Assembly: GCA_043228905.1 (NCBI GenBank)
Contig: JBHGNT010000014.1
Span: 10,478,001 to 10,542,000 of the forward strand
From: Azolla caroliniana
Taxonomy: Eukaryota; Polypodiophyta
Direction of reading: 5' to 3'
DNA length: 64,000 nt
How positions within the stretch are numbered: the first letter of the stretch is position 1; every line of letters starts with the position of its first letter. The position numbers and the translations under genes are program-made. Positions 8,499-18,800 of the stretch are shown one piece after another. The notes below the pieces were generated by a model. That model saw only the letters and a program-made list of their open reading frames with translations. It ran no database searches and was not told the origin of the DNA.

Positions 8499-11400
8499 AT
8501 GACCCTATGGAATTGTAATGGCGCACTTTGGGCACACCCCGGCCGCCTAGAGGAGATACTAAAGGTATCTGATATACTCTTCTTGGTAGAAACACATCAG
8601 AGCCCAAATAGAGGACTCCCACGGGTCGAAGGATTCCGTTGGGAGTCCGCTTTTAGACAAACCTCACGTCGACACACTACTAGGGGATCTGGAGGTGTCG
8701 CGATACTATTTCGTAGAGAGCTACATAATAGGATAGAAATAATGAAGATAGACCCAGAAGCTCGTTTTATGTGGGTGAAAGTCTCCACAAGCAAAGACCA
8801 TGCAGTATTTTTCGCCATTTGTTACTTTCCCCCAAAAGGATCCCGTTATAATATTAGTGGCTTGACGAGATTAGTCGATGAAGGAATGACACATGGGCCT
8901 TCTCCATACGAACCCCTATCGGATGACATAATCCGATATTCTTCCCAAGGAGAAGTATTTCTTGTAGGAGACTTCAATGCGAGAACCCAATCCCGACAAT
9001 GCACAGTATTTCAGATGAATAGAAACCTAGAAATGGTAAATGTTGATCCTTTAGACATAGGCACCACACGTAGATCAAAGGATCAAGGTGCGGACGCCAC
9101 GAGCTTTGGCCATCACCTGCTCGAACTTGGCAGTCGGCACCAGATGGTCATATATAATGGTTTAGCTAAGTGGCCGGGCTCGGAAGAGCTCACATGTTTC
9201 CCACATGGAGGAGGGGAAAGCACAGTTGACTATCTAATAGGGCGCCCGACAGCTACCGACTTGATTAACTCCTTCCGAGTGGCCCCATGCCCTATTGGCG
9301 CAGACCATAGCTTCTTATACTTCGAGCTAAAATGTGATATCTCTAAGGTCACCAAGTCTAGTCAACCATGCCATCACACCACAATACATTTCACACATGA
9401 GCTCTCTGACATATACTCTCAACATGTTCAGGCCCATCTCCCCTCCATTGATCCCTCTCTACCGTTAGAAAGCCTTAGTACGAAACTCACACACATCCTT
9501 CACTCCGCAGCAGCTAGCAGTTTCCCATATACAAAACACTCAAATCAAGGTAGATCAGGATCAATGCCACAAAATAAATGGTATGACGAGGATTGTAGGG
9601 ACCTACATAGACAACTTACAGTATCGCAACTCAAGGGTAGTATTACCTCCACACAAGCTCGCAAAGAAATGCGTAAGATGACACGTCGTAAGAGACGAGC
9701 GTGGGAGGCATCCCAATACTGGGAACTCTACCATATGCTCATGAGTAGCGATTGCGCCACGGCATGGAAGAGACTACGGGAGCCAAGACCACAAACACCC
9801 ATCGAAGATCCCGAAACTTGGCACACATATACAGAGAGACTTTACCAAATCCCAAACCAACCACCTTTTCCAATGCCTTCCACACCCCGGCCTACCACGG
9901 GGACACTTTTCACGACCTCTAGGGTCATGAAGGTCATAAAGAAATTACAACATAGGAAGTCCATGGACCACACAGGATTGCGAGCAGAACACATTATATA
10001 TGCGAGAGAGTGCCTAGCTCCCCTGCTAACTCTAATCTTCAATCGTGCCCTTGCGGAGGGTTTTCCACCACAATGGACTATGAATACAGTGACCCCCATA
10101 CATAAAGGGGGGGACCCCATGGACCCAAATACATATAGGACCATTATGATAGGCCATACCTTTGCTAAGTTATATGGTGCAGTAATGGAAGCAGAGCTTA
10201 GCGACTACATGGAGACCCTAAACCTTCGTGCACCTGAACAAGCTGGCTTTAGACGAGCCTTCTCCACTATTGATCACATCTTCACACTTAGATGCCTAAT
10301 TGACCAAACTAGGGCTCGCAAGAAGAGATTATATTGTTGTTTTGTGGACTTCCGCAAAGCCTTTGACACAGTCCCTAGAGATCGGTTGTCTGATAGACTT
10401 AAAAGCTTGAGGATACCAGATGATATGGTATGGGCCATCTACGCACTATATGAACAAGTGTCCGGGTGTGTCCGATGCCCAGGTGGCCTATCCAATCGTT
10501 TCACTAGCACTATTGGTGTAAAACAAGGTTGCCCCCTATCACCGACGCTTTTTGGGATTTACATTGATGAGATCACAGATTTTATTGCTCGTGAGGGAGG
10601 CACCGGAGTGGTCCTTGGGGATACGCAGGTTCGTATCTTGCTCTATGCGGATGACATAGTTTTGCTCTCTGAATCCGAACACGACCTACAGAGGCACCTC
10701 AATGCCTTAGATGACTTTTGTGTACAACGAGGATTGGTAGTGAATCTAGGGAAAACGAAAGTCCTTATCTTCCACACATCGGCCCAAGTTAGAGCTAAGT
10801 GTCACCTAACTATCTCCCATAGCCCAGTCGAGGTGGTTGGATCGTACGTATATCTCGGAGTCACTTTTAGTGCCCGCTCAGGTAAATTTTCGATGACACA
10901 GGCAGCGAAGGATAGACTCACGAGAGGACATGCATCCCTCTCACTCCTAGAGAGACAATGCCACCAAGCACACTTTCAAGAGCCACGGACTAAAGGGTGG
11001 CTCTTTGACTCATTAGTGACCCCCTCCCTCATGTATGCATCTGCGGTTTGGGCTCCAGGATTACCATCCTTCATGTGGACGCAATTAGAGAGACCATTGG
11101 TGATGATGCTATCACGCCAACTTCGAAGCAAATCGACTGTACCACATGACATTATTAGGGCCGAGTTCACGTTACCCCCAATGCTAGTAGAGGCACTTTT
11201 TCAACTTGTAGTCTTTATTGATAGGATACATAGCCAACCACATGATAGAATATCTCATCAAGCCTTTAAGGCCTCTCGATCATTGTATGAGTCCGGCTAT
11301 ACTAGCTCATGGTATGGCATGATGGTGACTTGGCTTCTTGCGAATGGTCTAGACATTAATAACCTACCTCCCCTTAGGTACAACCACACGAGTGATAACA

Positions 11401-11648
11401 CCTTAATCTCTCATGAGAACCGCAATAAAGTAATACGCCAAGAAATATGGCAAATTTACACTCGGTGTAAATGGATCACCCCACTAGAGCCACTCCCATC
11501 TAAAATGTCGTACTATAAGAAACACTTCATGCACTTCTCTGAGTTAGGTTTTATCACACGGCCAAAATATCTAGATGTATTCTTACCACATGCACTAAGG
11601 GTTGCCATAGGACAACTTAGAATATCATCTCACCAACTTGAGATATGA
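8499..11648 (+). CDS. LINE-1 ORF2: APE-type endonuclease and reverse transcriptase
   Basis: The frame is open from directly after the ORF1 stop; the first ATG is at 8499 (37 bases after the stop). Domain order: an APE-like endonuclease (MTLWNCNG; FLVETHQS; GDFNART near 8968; TVDYLIGR near 9227; GADHS near 9298), a linker with a basic region (RKEMRKMTRRKRR), and an RT (KSMDHTGLRAEHI; CCFVDFRKAFDTVPRDRL; GVKQGCPLSPTLF; LLYADDIVLLS at 10638-10670 with the catalytic YADD). The thumb region follows. It would nick target DNA and prime reverse transcription there. A TGA at 11646-11648 closes the ORF, but the same frame then stays open to 12092 and encodes the missing zinc-knuckle tail. The clade (L1-like or related) is not decided here. 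Confidence 0.9.
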   Translation: MTLWNCNGALWAHPGRLEEILKVSDILFLVETHQSPNRGLPRVEGFRWESAFRQTSRRHTTRGSGGVAILFRRELHNRIEIMKIDPEARFMWVKVSTSKDHAVFFAICYFPPKGSRYNISGLTRLVDEGMTHGPSPYEPLSDDIIRYSSQGEVFLVGDFNARTQSRQCTVFQMNRNLEMVNVDPLDIGTTRRSKDQGADATSFGHHLLELGSRHQMVIYNGLAKWPGSEELTCFPHGGGESTVDYLIGRPTATDLINSFRVAPCPIGADHSFLYFELKCDISKVTKSSQPCHHTTIHFTHELSDIYSQHVQAHLPSIDPSLPLESLSTKLTHILHSAAASSFPYTKHSNQGRSGSMPQNKWYDEDCRDLHRQLTVSQLKGSITSTQARKEMRKMTRRKRRAWEASQYWELYHMLMSSDCATAWKRLREPRPQTPIEDPETWHTYTERLYQIPNQPPFPMPSTPRPTTGTLFTTSRVMKVIKKLQHRKSMDHTGLRAEHIIYARECLAPLLTLIFNRALAEGFPPQWTMNTVTPIHKGGDPMDPNTYRTIMIGHTFAKLYGAVMEAELSDYMETLNLRAPEQAGFRRAFSTIDHIFTLRCLIDQTRARKKRLYCCFVDFRKAFDTVPRDRLSDRLKSLRIPDDMVWAIYALYEQVSGCVRCPGGLSNRFTSTIGVKQGCPLSPTLFGIYIDEITDFIAREGGTGVVLGDTQVRILLYADDIVLLSESEHDLQRHLNALDDFCVQRGLVVNLGKTKVLIFHTSAQVRAKCHLTISHSPVEVVGSYVYLGVTFSARSGKFSMTQAAKDRLTRGHASLSLLERQCHQAHFQEPRTKGWLFDSLVTPSLMYASAVWAPGLPSFMWTQLERPLVMMLSRQLRSKSTVPHDIIRAEFTLPPMLVEALFQLVVFIDRIHSQPHDRISHQAFKASRSLYESGYTSSWYGMMVTWLLANGLDINNLPPLRYNHTSDNTLISHENRNKVIRQEIWQIYTRCKWITPLEPLPSKMSYYKKHFMHFSELGFITRPKYLDVFLPHALRVAIGQLRISSHQLEI

Positions 11649-12092
11649 AATGGCCGTACTAGTGGAGTCCCTAGGGAGGAAAGGATATGTAGGTTATGTC
11701 ACATAGAGATAGAGGATGAGTACCACTTTACTTGCAAGTGTCCAACCTATGCCGAGATAAGGGCACAATACCGAGACATACTTGGTCCGTCTCCCACCCT
11801 CCCCAAACTATTAGATACTCTAGATATAAAGAAATTAGGCAAATACATTCTAGCGCTAAAACAACACAGAGAGAATAAATTACAAAATGTTGACAATAAT
11901 GCTGCTAATGATCACGAACATGTAACAAATGCAGTTTTTCAGGAACCTGAGGAGACAACGAATGCCGACACACTTGCACCACTCGGCCTTTCCATTGATG
12001 AGGCAGAAAACCAGAGAAGAACCAGAGAAGAACCAGACGTCCTCGGGTGCCGGGTTTCAAAACAACTCAACGTGATGTGGACGCAATATTGA
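11649..12092 (+). pseudogene. LINE-1 ORF2 C-terminal extension behind an in-frame TGA
   Basis: In frame with ORF2, the 146 codons after the TGA read NGRTSGVPREERICRLC then HIEIEDEYHFTCKCP, a Cys-rich motif (C-x2-C-x9-H-x3-C-x-C) of the kind that ends many non-LTR ORF2 proteins. An acidic, Asn-rich tail follows, with an 11-bp duplication (ACCAGAGAAGA). The stop is TGA where many homologues carry an Arg before the NGR-like block, so a single C-to-T change is the simplest explanation. Either this copy is inactivated, or the tail is dispensable. Confidence 0.75.
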
Positions 12093-12420
12093 AAATAAGG
12101 GAACGTGAGCTACACCGCCTAGAAGCCATGGCTAGGGCACTCTCTACATTGGAACCCACATCAAGACCCTTTTACCCCCCACTTCTTTTCGAGAGGCTTG
12201 GGTGGAAATAAAATTAGGCTTAGTGTATAATCACTTTCGAGTATACTACATATTGTACACTACTAGAACTCTTTTAGTTTAAGTTCTATTTTTTTTTTTA
12301 CTTAATTTTATTTTTAGTTATGATGACTGGATAAATACTCTATTGTTGTAAACCAATTGTCTCATGGGCCAAATTTGGCCTTAGAAGACGTTAATACACC
12401 TTTCTTTCTTTCTTTCTTTC
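12093..12420 (+). other. LINE-1 3' untranslated region and CTTT tail
   Basis: Non-coding. It contains T-rich stretches (12288-12330) and ends with four to five CTTT repeats at about 12400-12420. Short simple repeats at the 3' end are common in several non-LTR clades in place of poly(A). Confidence 0.65.
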
Positions 12421-12509
12421 TCTCTTCCTCTCACACACATATCACTTAATCTTCTCCTTAACTTAATCACATATTTAGGTACTAATTAACCTTCTTAATT
12501 ACCTAATTA
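12421..12509 (+). repeat. Copia-1 family LTR, right part
   Basis: TCTCTTCCTCTCACACACATATC through TTACCTAATTA matches the last 90 bp of the LTRs at 16155-16581 and 20423-20843. The final six bases (TTAACA-like end) are missing, and tRNA-array sequence (GATAAATGTCAGATTAGTGC) follows directly. Confidence 0.85.
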
Positions 12510-12743
12510 AGATAAATGTCAGATTAGTGCTTACATTCCTTGAAAATCAACACACCTTTGTTAAAAAATAGTACTAATTAAATTAAGGGAATGAATTATA
12601 TTTTTTCAATAATACTGATTGCATGAGTTGGAGGTTCCATTCATTTCCAACTAAACTACATATGTTCCGCACATTAATTACCGATGACAACCAATTGAGA
12701 TTTAAATGGTAATGAGATACCTAATTTTATACAAAATTTACTA

Positions 12744-12817
12744 GCTTCAATAACTCAGTTGGTTAGAGCATATGGTTGTTAACCATAAGGTCGAAGGTTC
12801 AACCCCTCCTTGGAGCG
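12744..12817 (+). tRNA. tRNA-Asn(GTT), slightly decayed
   Basis: A 74-nt cloverleaf: acceptor GCTTCAA/TTGGAGC, anticodon stem TATGG/CCATA with loop TTGTTAA (anticodon GTT). One D-stem mismatch (AACTC in place of AGCTC) and one T-stem mismatch (GAAGG/CCTCC). Confidence 0.75.
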
Positions 12818-13048
12818 ACATGAGTTGAACCTCTGTGGTGCATTCCTTGAGAGTAAACATATCTTTGTTAAAAATAGTACTAATTAAATTAAGGGAAGGA
12901 ATATAATTTTTCAATAATACTAATTGCATGAGTTGGAGGTTCCATTCATTTCCAGCAAAACTACATATGTTCCACACATTAATTGCCGGTGATGACCAAT
13001 TCAGATCTAAACGGTAATGAGATACCTAATTTTATACAAAATTTACTA

Positions 13049-13122
13049 GCTTCAATAACTCAGTTGGTTAGAGCATATGGCTGTTGACCATAAGTTCGAA
13101 GGTTCAACCCCTCCTTCGAGCA
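13049..13122 (+). pseudogene. tRNA-Asn(GTT) pseudogene
   Basis: Same 74-nt frame, anticodon loop CTGTTGA. D-stem (AACTC), variable loop (AGTTC) and acceptor 3' half (TTCGAGC) have changed, so probably non-functional. Confidence 0.7.
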
Positions 13123-13491
13123 ACATGTCAAGATTAGCTATTAAACCCATGTACTTGAGGCTATGAATATGAACTACATAAAAAAGCACATGAATATATT
13201 ATGATTGTTTTATAACCTAAGTATGTTATTAAAGCAAAGATGAGAATACAAAACACGTTATGTCATGTATTTAATTACAAGTGAGCTAACAAGATACATG
13301 TATTAAAAAAGGAAGCCGAGTATACCCTGCTCTGAATCCTCAGCAAATCTATGGCGAGAAGTTAAAAATTGTAACGATAGAATGCATTAGGAAAATTGAA
13401 TTCACTGATAAGGACAACAAGTTCTATTTTAGAATTGAAGTCTGATGCATATACAATACCCTAAAAAAATGCCTCAACCTAAATGAGGGCT

Positions 13492-13565
13492 TGTTTTCAT
13501 TGAGAGTTGAACTCAACACCTCCCGCTTACGAAACAAGTGCTCTAACCAACTGAGCTACAAAAGC
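13492..13565 (-). tRNA. tRNA-Thr(CGT), slightly decayed
   Basis: Read on the minus strand: a GCTTTTG acceptor start, GCTC-AGTTGGTTA-GAGC D-arm, anticodon loop TTCGTAA (CGT), T-arm TTGAG/CTCAA. One acceptor mismatch. First Thr copy of the array. Confidence 0.75.
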
Positions 13566-13877
13566 ACCTTCTTAATGTAAACACCACATAGAAAATTCTT
13601 CGACATTGCCACTTACAAAAGATAGTCCAACAAATTGAGGTTCAAATAATTTGGTATAGACAATTTGTATTCATGAATTCAAAATATAAGTAACCTTGCA
13701 CTAGGGAGATATTTCTTTATTCATAGACTAGACATAGTTATTGTGCCAAAAAAACAAATCTGAAAGTAAGTGAGCTAAATATAGGATTGTTGATTGCTTT
13801 TATTTAGCATCAACAATTCTATATTACCAAGTATCAGAAAAGGTAATGAAAAACTTTATTTTGTGCAGGATTTACGT

Positions 13878-13940
13878 AGTTTAAAACCTCATTTGGCTAG
13901 AGCATACGATTGTTTGCAATAAGATCAGAGGTTCAAACAA
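13878..13940 (+). pseudogene. tRNA-Asn-like relic, truncated
   Basis: Half-unit B copy: AGTTTAAAACCTCATTTGGCTAGAGC with a decayed anticodon arm (TTGTTTGCAA) and T-arm ending in unrelated AACAATACGG. Only recognisable by alignment to other copies. Confidence 0.6.
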
Positions 13941-14360
13941 TACGGAAATAAAATCTCTTTTATGATTGAAATTTGATGTGTATATAATACACTAAAACAA
14001 TGCCTCAAATTAAATAATTTGGATTTATCAATTACAAGGCCAAGGGGCCTTGCACCTGGTAGCTACTTCTCTATTAAGAAAAAAGACATAATTTATGCGC
14101 GAGAAATGAAAATCAAAAAGAATTGTGATAAATGTCAGATTAGTGCTTGCGTTCCTTGAGAGTCAACATATCTTTGTTAAAGAACATTCCAAATTAAATT
14201 GAGGGAAGCAATAATATGTTTTCGAATAATAGTAATTGCATGAGTTGGAGGTTCCATTCATTTCCAGGAAAACTACATATGTTACGCACATTATTTGCCA
14301 AGGACGACCAATTAAGATATAAATTTTAATGAGATACCTGATTTTGTGCAAAATTAACGT

Positions 14361-14434
14361 GCTTCAATAGCTTAGTTGGTTAGAGGGTATGGTTGTTAAC
14401 CATAAGGTCAGAGGTTCGACCCCTCCTTGGGGCG
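14361..14434 (+). tRNA. tRNA-Asn(GTT), slightly decayed
   Basis: 74 nt, anticodon stem TATGG/CCATA with loop TTGTTAA, T-loop TTCGACC as in standard plant tRNA-Asn. The D-stem has GCTT/GAGG. Confidence 0.75.
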
Positions 14435-15172
14435 ACATGTCAAGATTAGCTATTAGACCCATGTACTTGAGCTATTAATATGAACCACATAAAAAATCAC
14501 ATGAATATGTGTTAATTGTTTTATAATCAACACATGTTATTAAAGCAAGATGACAATACAAACCATGTTATCTATGTATTTCATTAGAAGTTAGCTGATA
14601 AGATGCACACACTCAAAAAGAAAGATGGGTATACCCTTCTCTACATCCTCAAGAGAAACTTTGAGAGGAGTTAAAACTCGATCGACCTATAGAAGTGTTC
14701 GAGCCCACCAAATTGTAACGACACCATGGGTTAGCATATTTTGATTCACGGATAAGGAAAACAAGATCTCTTTTAAAATTGAAATTGCATGTGAATATAA
14801 TACACTAAAAAAATGCCTCAAACTAAATAATTTGGATTTACCAATTAAAAGGCCAAGGGGCCTTGCACTCGATAGCTACTTCTTTATTAAGAAAAAAGAC
14901 ATAATTTATGTGCGAGAAAGGAAACCCAAAAATAATTGAGATAAATGTAAGATTAGTGCTTGCGTTCCCTGAGAGTCAACAAATCTTTGTTAAAAAACAT
15001 TACAGATTTAATTGAGGGAAGCAATTATATTTTTTCAATAATAATAATTCTATGAGTTGGAGATTTCATTCATTTCAACCTAAACTACCTATCTTCCGTA
15101 TATTAATTGCCATGAACGACCAATTGAGATCTAAATGGTAATGAGATACCAAATTTTGTGCAAAATTTACGT

Positions 15173-15246
15173 GCTTCAATAGATCAGTTGGTTAGATCAT
15201 ATGTTTGTTAACCATAAGATCAGAGGTTAAACCCCTCCTTGGAGCA
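15173..15246 (+). pseudogene. tRNA-Asn pseudogene
   Basis: Alignable over all 74 nt but with a changed D-stem (GATC), anticodon arm TATGT/CCATA and T-loop TTAAACC. Confidence 0.7.
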
Positions 15247-16154
15247 ACATGTGAAGTTTAGATATTAAGCCCATGTACTAGAACGTATAAATATGAACTA
15301 CATAAAAAACCACATGAATATATGTTGATTGTTTTATAATTGGCCCATGTTATTAAAGCAAGATGAGAATATAAACCATGTCATCTCATGGATTTCATTA
15401 GAACTTAGCTAACAAGATACACGCGCTAAAAAACAATGACAGGTTTACCGTACTATGGATCCTCAGCAAAAACTTTGAGAGGAGTTAAAAATTGGTCGAC
15501 CTATAAAAGTGTTCAAGCCCACCAAATTGTAACGACACAATGGGTTAGGAGAATTGGATGCACGGATAAGGAAAACAAGATGTCATTGAATATTGAAATA
15601 CGATACATATATAATACACTAAAAAAATGCCTCAAACTAAATAATTTGGATTTATCAATTAAAAGGCCAAGGGGCCTTGCACTCGATAGCTACTTCTTTA
15701 TTAAGAAAAAAGACATAATTTATGTGCGAGAAAGGAAATCCAAAAATAATTGACATAAATGTGAGATTTGTGCTTGCGTTCCTTGAGAATCAACAAATCT
15801 TTGTTAAAAAACATTATAGATTAAATTGCAATTATTCTGATTAACCTATGCAAGTGTTCGAGCCCACCAAATTGTAACGACATAACGGGTTAGCAAAATT
15901 GGATTCACGGATAAGGAAATTGTGTCTTTGAAGATTGTAATACAATGCATATATAGTACACTAAAAAAATGCCTGAAACTAAATAATTTGGATTAATAAA
16001 TTAAAAGTACAAGGGGCCTTGCACTCCATAGGTATATCTTTATTCAAAAATACGAAATAAGTTCTGTGCGAAAAAAGAAATCCAAAATTAATTCAGATAA
16101 ATGTGAGATTAGTGATTGTGTTCCTAGAGACTCCACAAAACTTTGTTAAAAACC

Positions 16155-16581
16155 TGTTGAGAGATCAGGCTCAACTTAGTTTAGTTAGTTAGTCAACTAT
16201 GTAACTTCATAGTTACCTAGATAGAATCTAGTTAGAAGTGTTGACTATAAAACGTTAAATAGGACCTTGTACTTAAGTGGGATATTCTAGATCCCCCACT
16301 CCTAAGTACATTTAATATAGGACTTACACTTTTGTACCTATATTATCCTCACACATGTGCACCCTTGCACATGACATCTATATATAACTCATTGTAGGTA
16401 ATATTGTATTTTATGTTGATAATGCTAATTTAATATAGAGTTAATCATCCCCCATCTTCTGTTGCTCATAAGTGTACTTCTCTCTCTCTTCCTTTCACAC
16501 ACATATCACTTAATCTTCCGTTTAACTTAATCACATAATTAGGTACTAATTAACCATTCCTTAATTACCTAATTATTAACA
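16155..16581 (+). repeat. Copia-1 5' LTR
   Basis: 427 bp, TGTTGAGAGATC...ATTATTAACA. TATATATAA lies near 16378-16386. Followed immediately by the primer-binding site. Confidence 0.93.
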
Positions 16582-16593
16582 TGGTATCAGAGC
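16582..16593 (+). promoter_or_regulatory. Primer-binding site for initiator tRNA-Met
   Basis: TGGTATCAGAGC directly after the LTR is complementary to the 3' end of plant initiator tRNA-Met, the usual primer of Copia elements. Confidence 0.95.
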
Positions 16594-16779
16594 GTGTGGT
16601 TTAGAAAATCCACTAAACCCACCCGACTCCATGATTGTGTGTTCAAGACGCTGTCGTGAAGATCTGTCACTACATGCAGATCGTGAGGCGGAACCGCCGA
16701 AGTCCTGGACCAGAAGGATTCGAAGTTTGCATGAGCTTTAGCGCGAAGGGATGTAAGATAGATTGAGAGAGTGAGATCA

Positions 16780-17205
16780 ATATTCAGATTCCAATTTATT
16801 TTGAGACATATTAAGGAAGAGAGAGATTGAACCCGTGACTTCAATTTGGAGGGTCCAGAAGATACATCACCAATAGGAACTAGTTTCTTAATACTAATTT
16901 TGATATAAAGTACAAAGCTTGCTTGATTTCCATTACTTTTTCCTCTAATCTTTTATAGATGCCCCCATGCATATGATGCATGTGACGGTACAAGACATGC
17001 ATACAATGCATGCTTGCCATTTCTGCGTTCATGCATCACATGTCATGCATGATGACCATGTCACTCATCCAAGCTCTTATGTATAGGAATTTACATGTAA
17101 AAATTATAACGATGAAAATAAACTTCAAAGAAATGGCTTGATTTAGTGGTAAGCATATTGGTTCTTATCTTGTAGGTGTAAGGATCAAGCTTGACTTGCA
17201 CCCCT
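16780..17205 (-). mobile_element. Compound tRNA-related (SINE-like) insertion in Copia-1 leader
   Basis: This is homologous in reverse complement to about 60880-61230. The centre (16960-17060) is rich in CATGCATG-type palindromes next to a TATA-like ATCTATAAAAG on the minus strand. On the minus strand at about 16820-16884 lies an A-box-like (TAGTTCCTATTGGTG) and a B-box-like (GGGTTCAATCTC). On the plus strand, starting about 17136, lies a second outward-facing module (TGGCTTGATTTAGTGG, then GGATCAAGCTTG). The edges are approximate. Confidence 0.55.
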
Positions 17206-17558
17206 TTGTATGCACCCAAATATTACTAGGCTTTAGTCATCTTCTTTTCTTATATTTACAATTGTGCGCACATCATACGGGGACATGTTTAACTTTACAT
17301 CTAGCTTTTCTTTTACAATTCTCATTTCAGTCCTATTTAGAACATGCTAGCATATGCGTGTGGCCTTCACCCATTTCACACGTGCACATTGCACCTTCTC
17401 GATTTCATTCAGTGCACACAATTTTCAGACCGTTGCCGAAAATCTTCACGACAACGCCAACGACAAAATGCGGCTATCAGCTACCATAGTGCCGCTACGT
17501 AGCACGTGTACGTGATCGAAGGAAGAAAAGAAAAAGAAGAGAAGACACTACAATCAAC

Positions 17559-18400
17559 ATGAACACACAAATGGGTAGCTCACTCCCTAGTGAAAAGCTA
17601 GACCGGAGCAATTATTCATCTCGAGAGTACAAGGTGACCAAATTCATCTTGTAAGCCAAGGGTATTAGAGCTACATTAACGACGCACAAGAAAATTGAAC
17701 CGACTGAAAGAATGCCGAGCATGCAACATGGGAGCAAGCGGTGAGTTGAGTCATGTATTGCTTGGCAACATGTGTCCACGACCATATGCTTAGCCACATT
17801 CAAGACGCCAAGATGCATAAAGAAGTGTGGGCGAACTTAAAGAAAATGTTCACTGCCAACACAACCGCCCGAAAGCTTCCACTCCGACAAGAGTTGAACA
17901 ACATTCAGCAAAAAGACATGTCTGTGTCGGACTACATTGCCAAGATCAAGAGCATTTGCGACTCGCTTGGTTCCATCAAAATAAACGTCGACGAAGATGA
18001 GATGGTTCAAGTATGCTTGAGTGGCCTCGCACAACGATTCGACTTGTTGAGGACGGAAATCTTGGCGAGGGAAAATCCTCCTTCGTTCGTCGACCGCAAA
18101 TCAATGTTATTGGTCAAAGAGAATCACGTCCGAATCGAGACGAAGACGTTGGAAGGACAAATGTTCTTCTCAAGCTTGGATGGTGGTCGAGGACGAGGTC
18201 ACGGTAGAGGAGGTCATGCCTGTAGAAGAGGCCAATTTGGCTCATCACAGAAGGGAACTCAAACCTTCACGAAAGCCATCGAGGAACCTTCGAAAGAAGG
18301 GGGAGCTTCCATGCTGAACAAGGTTGGCAAATGAGGCCCGCAACTTGCAACTATTGCGTAGAAATTGGCCGCCGTGAGGAGGAGTGCCGAAAAAGAAGAA
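17559..18400 (+). pseudogene. Copia-1 gag (UBN2 type) with zinc knuckle
   Basis: Begins MNTQMGSSLPSEKLDRSNYS, the usual Copia gag start (KLD-x-x-NY). Stops and a frameshift occur before 17753. From there an open 193-residue stretch gives the UBN2 core: AKMHKEVWANLKKMF, KLPLRQELNNIQQ, SVSDYIAKIKSICDSLGSI, VQVCLSGLAQRFD, then an RG-rich basic tail (GRGRGHGRGG). After a stop the zinc knuckle follows at about 18345-18395, CNYCVEIGRREEEC, where the His of C-x2-C-x4-H-x4-C is replaced by Arg. It would package the RNA; this copy is broken. Confidence 0.85.
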
Positions 18401-18499
18401 GCAAGTTGGCTTCGACAAGTTAACAAGTCACGAATTACGCTAACAACTCTAAATACGACGACTACAACGGACTATTCGTAATCAGGCATATAGCGAACT

Positions 18500-18800
18500 C
18501 TATGTCGGTCTTCGAATCCACAAGCACCTCCAACTCGGAAGACGTGTGGTTCGTCGATTTCGGCGCCTCACATCTATGACATTACACCAAGAGTGGTTTC
18601 GTGACTTATGAACGCCAGACCGACACGGCTTCATAAAGACGGGAGACGACACCACACATCTCATTCGGCACATAGGAAATATCCCATTCGGGAAAGAAGG
18701 CGAACAAACATGCATCAAGAATGTCTTGCACGTGCCCACAATAACGAAGAATTTGGTCTAGGTCGGCCAAATCGTCAATCAAGGCATGCAAGTTCGCTTC
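18500..18800 (+). pseudogene. Copia-1 protease remnant
   Basis: After an acidic linker, DVWFVDFGASHL matches the Copia aspartic protease active site (W-x-x-DSGAS). The Ser is changed to Phe and a TGA follows three codons later. The rest (LHVPTITKNLVXVGQIV-like, about 18725-18785) is visible in shifted frames. Confidence 0.7.

Larger units (their letters stand above)
7504..12420 (+). mobile_element. LINE-1, two-ORF non-LTR retrotransposon
   Basis: A nearly complete non-LTR element lies inside a Copia LTR. It has a short 5' leader (7504-7649), ORF1 (7650-8462), ORF2 (8499-11648 with an in-frame extension to 12092), and a 3' untranslated region ending in CTTT repeats (12400-12420). LTR sequence matching the other copies resumes at 12421. 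A clear target duplication is not visible; the tail of CTTT repeats obscures the right junction. The ORFs carry only one obvious nonsense codon, so this is one of the younger insertions here. Confidence 0.88.
12510..16154 (+). repeat. tRNA array, block 1
   Basis: First block of the tandem array. It contains tRNA-Asn copies at 12744, 13049, 14361 and 15173, a tRNA-Thr at 13492 (minus) and a tRNA-Asn-like copy at 13878. Between them lie the standard array segments: GTACTTGA...ATGAACTACATAAAAAAGCACATGAATAT, TGTTTTATAA, AACAAGATAC, GATTCACGGATAAGGA, TATATAATACACTAAAAAAATGCCTCAA, and GAGTTGGAGGTTCCATTCATTTC before each tRNA-Asn. This block is more scrambled than later ones, with several short units lacking tRNA-Thr. 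Copia-1 interrupts it at 16155. Confidence 0.9.
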
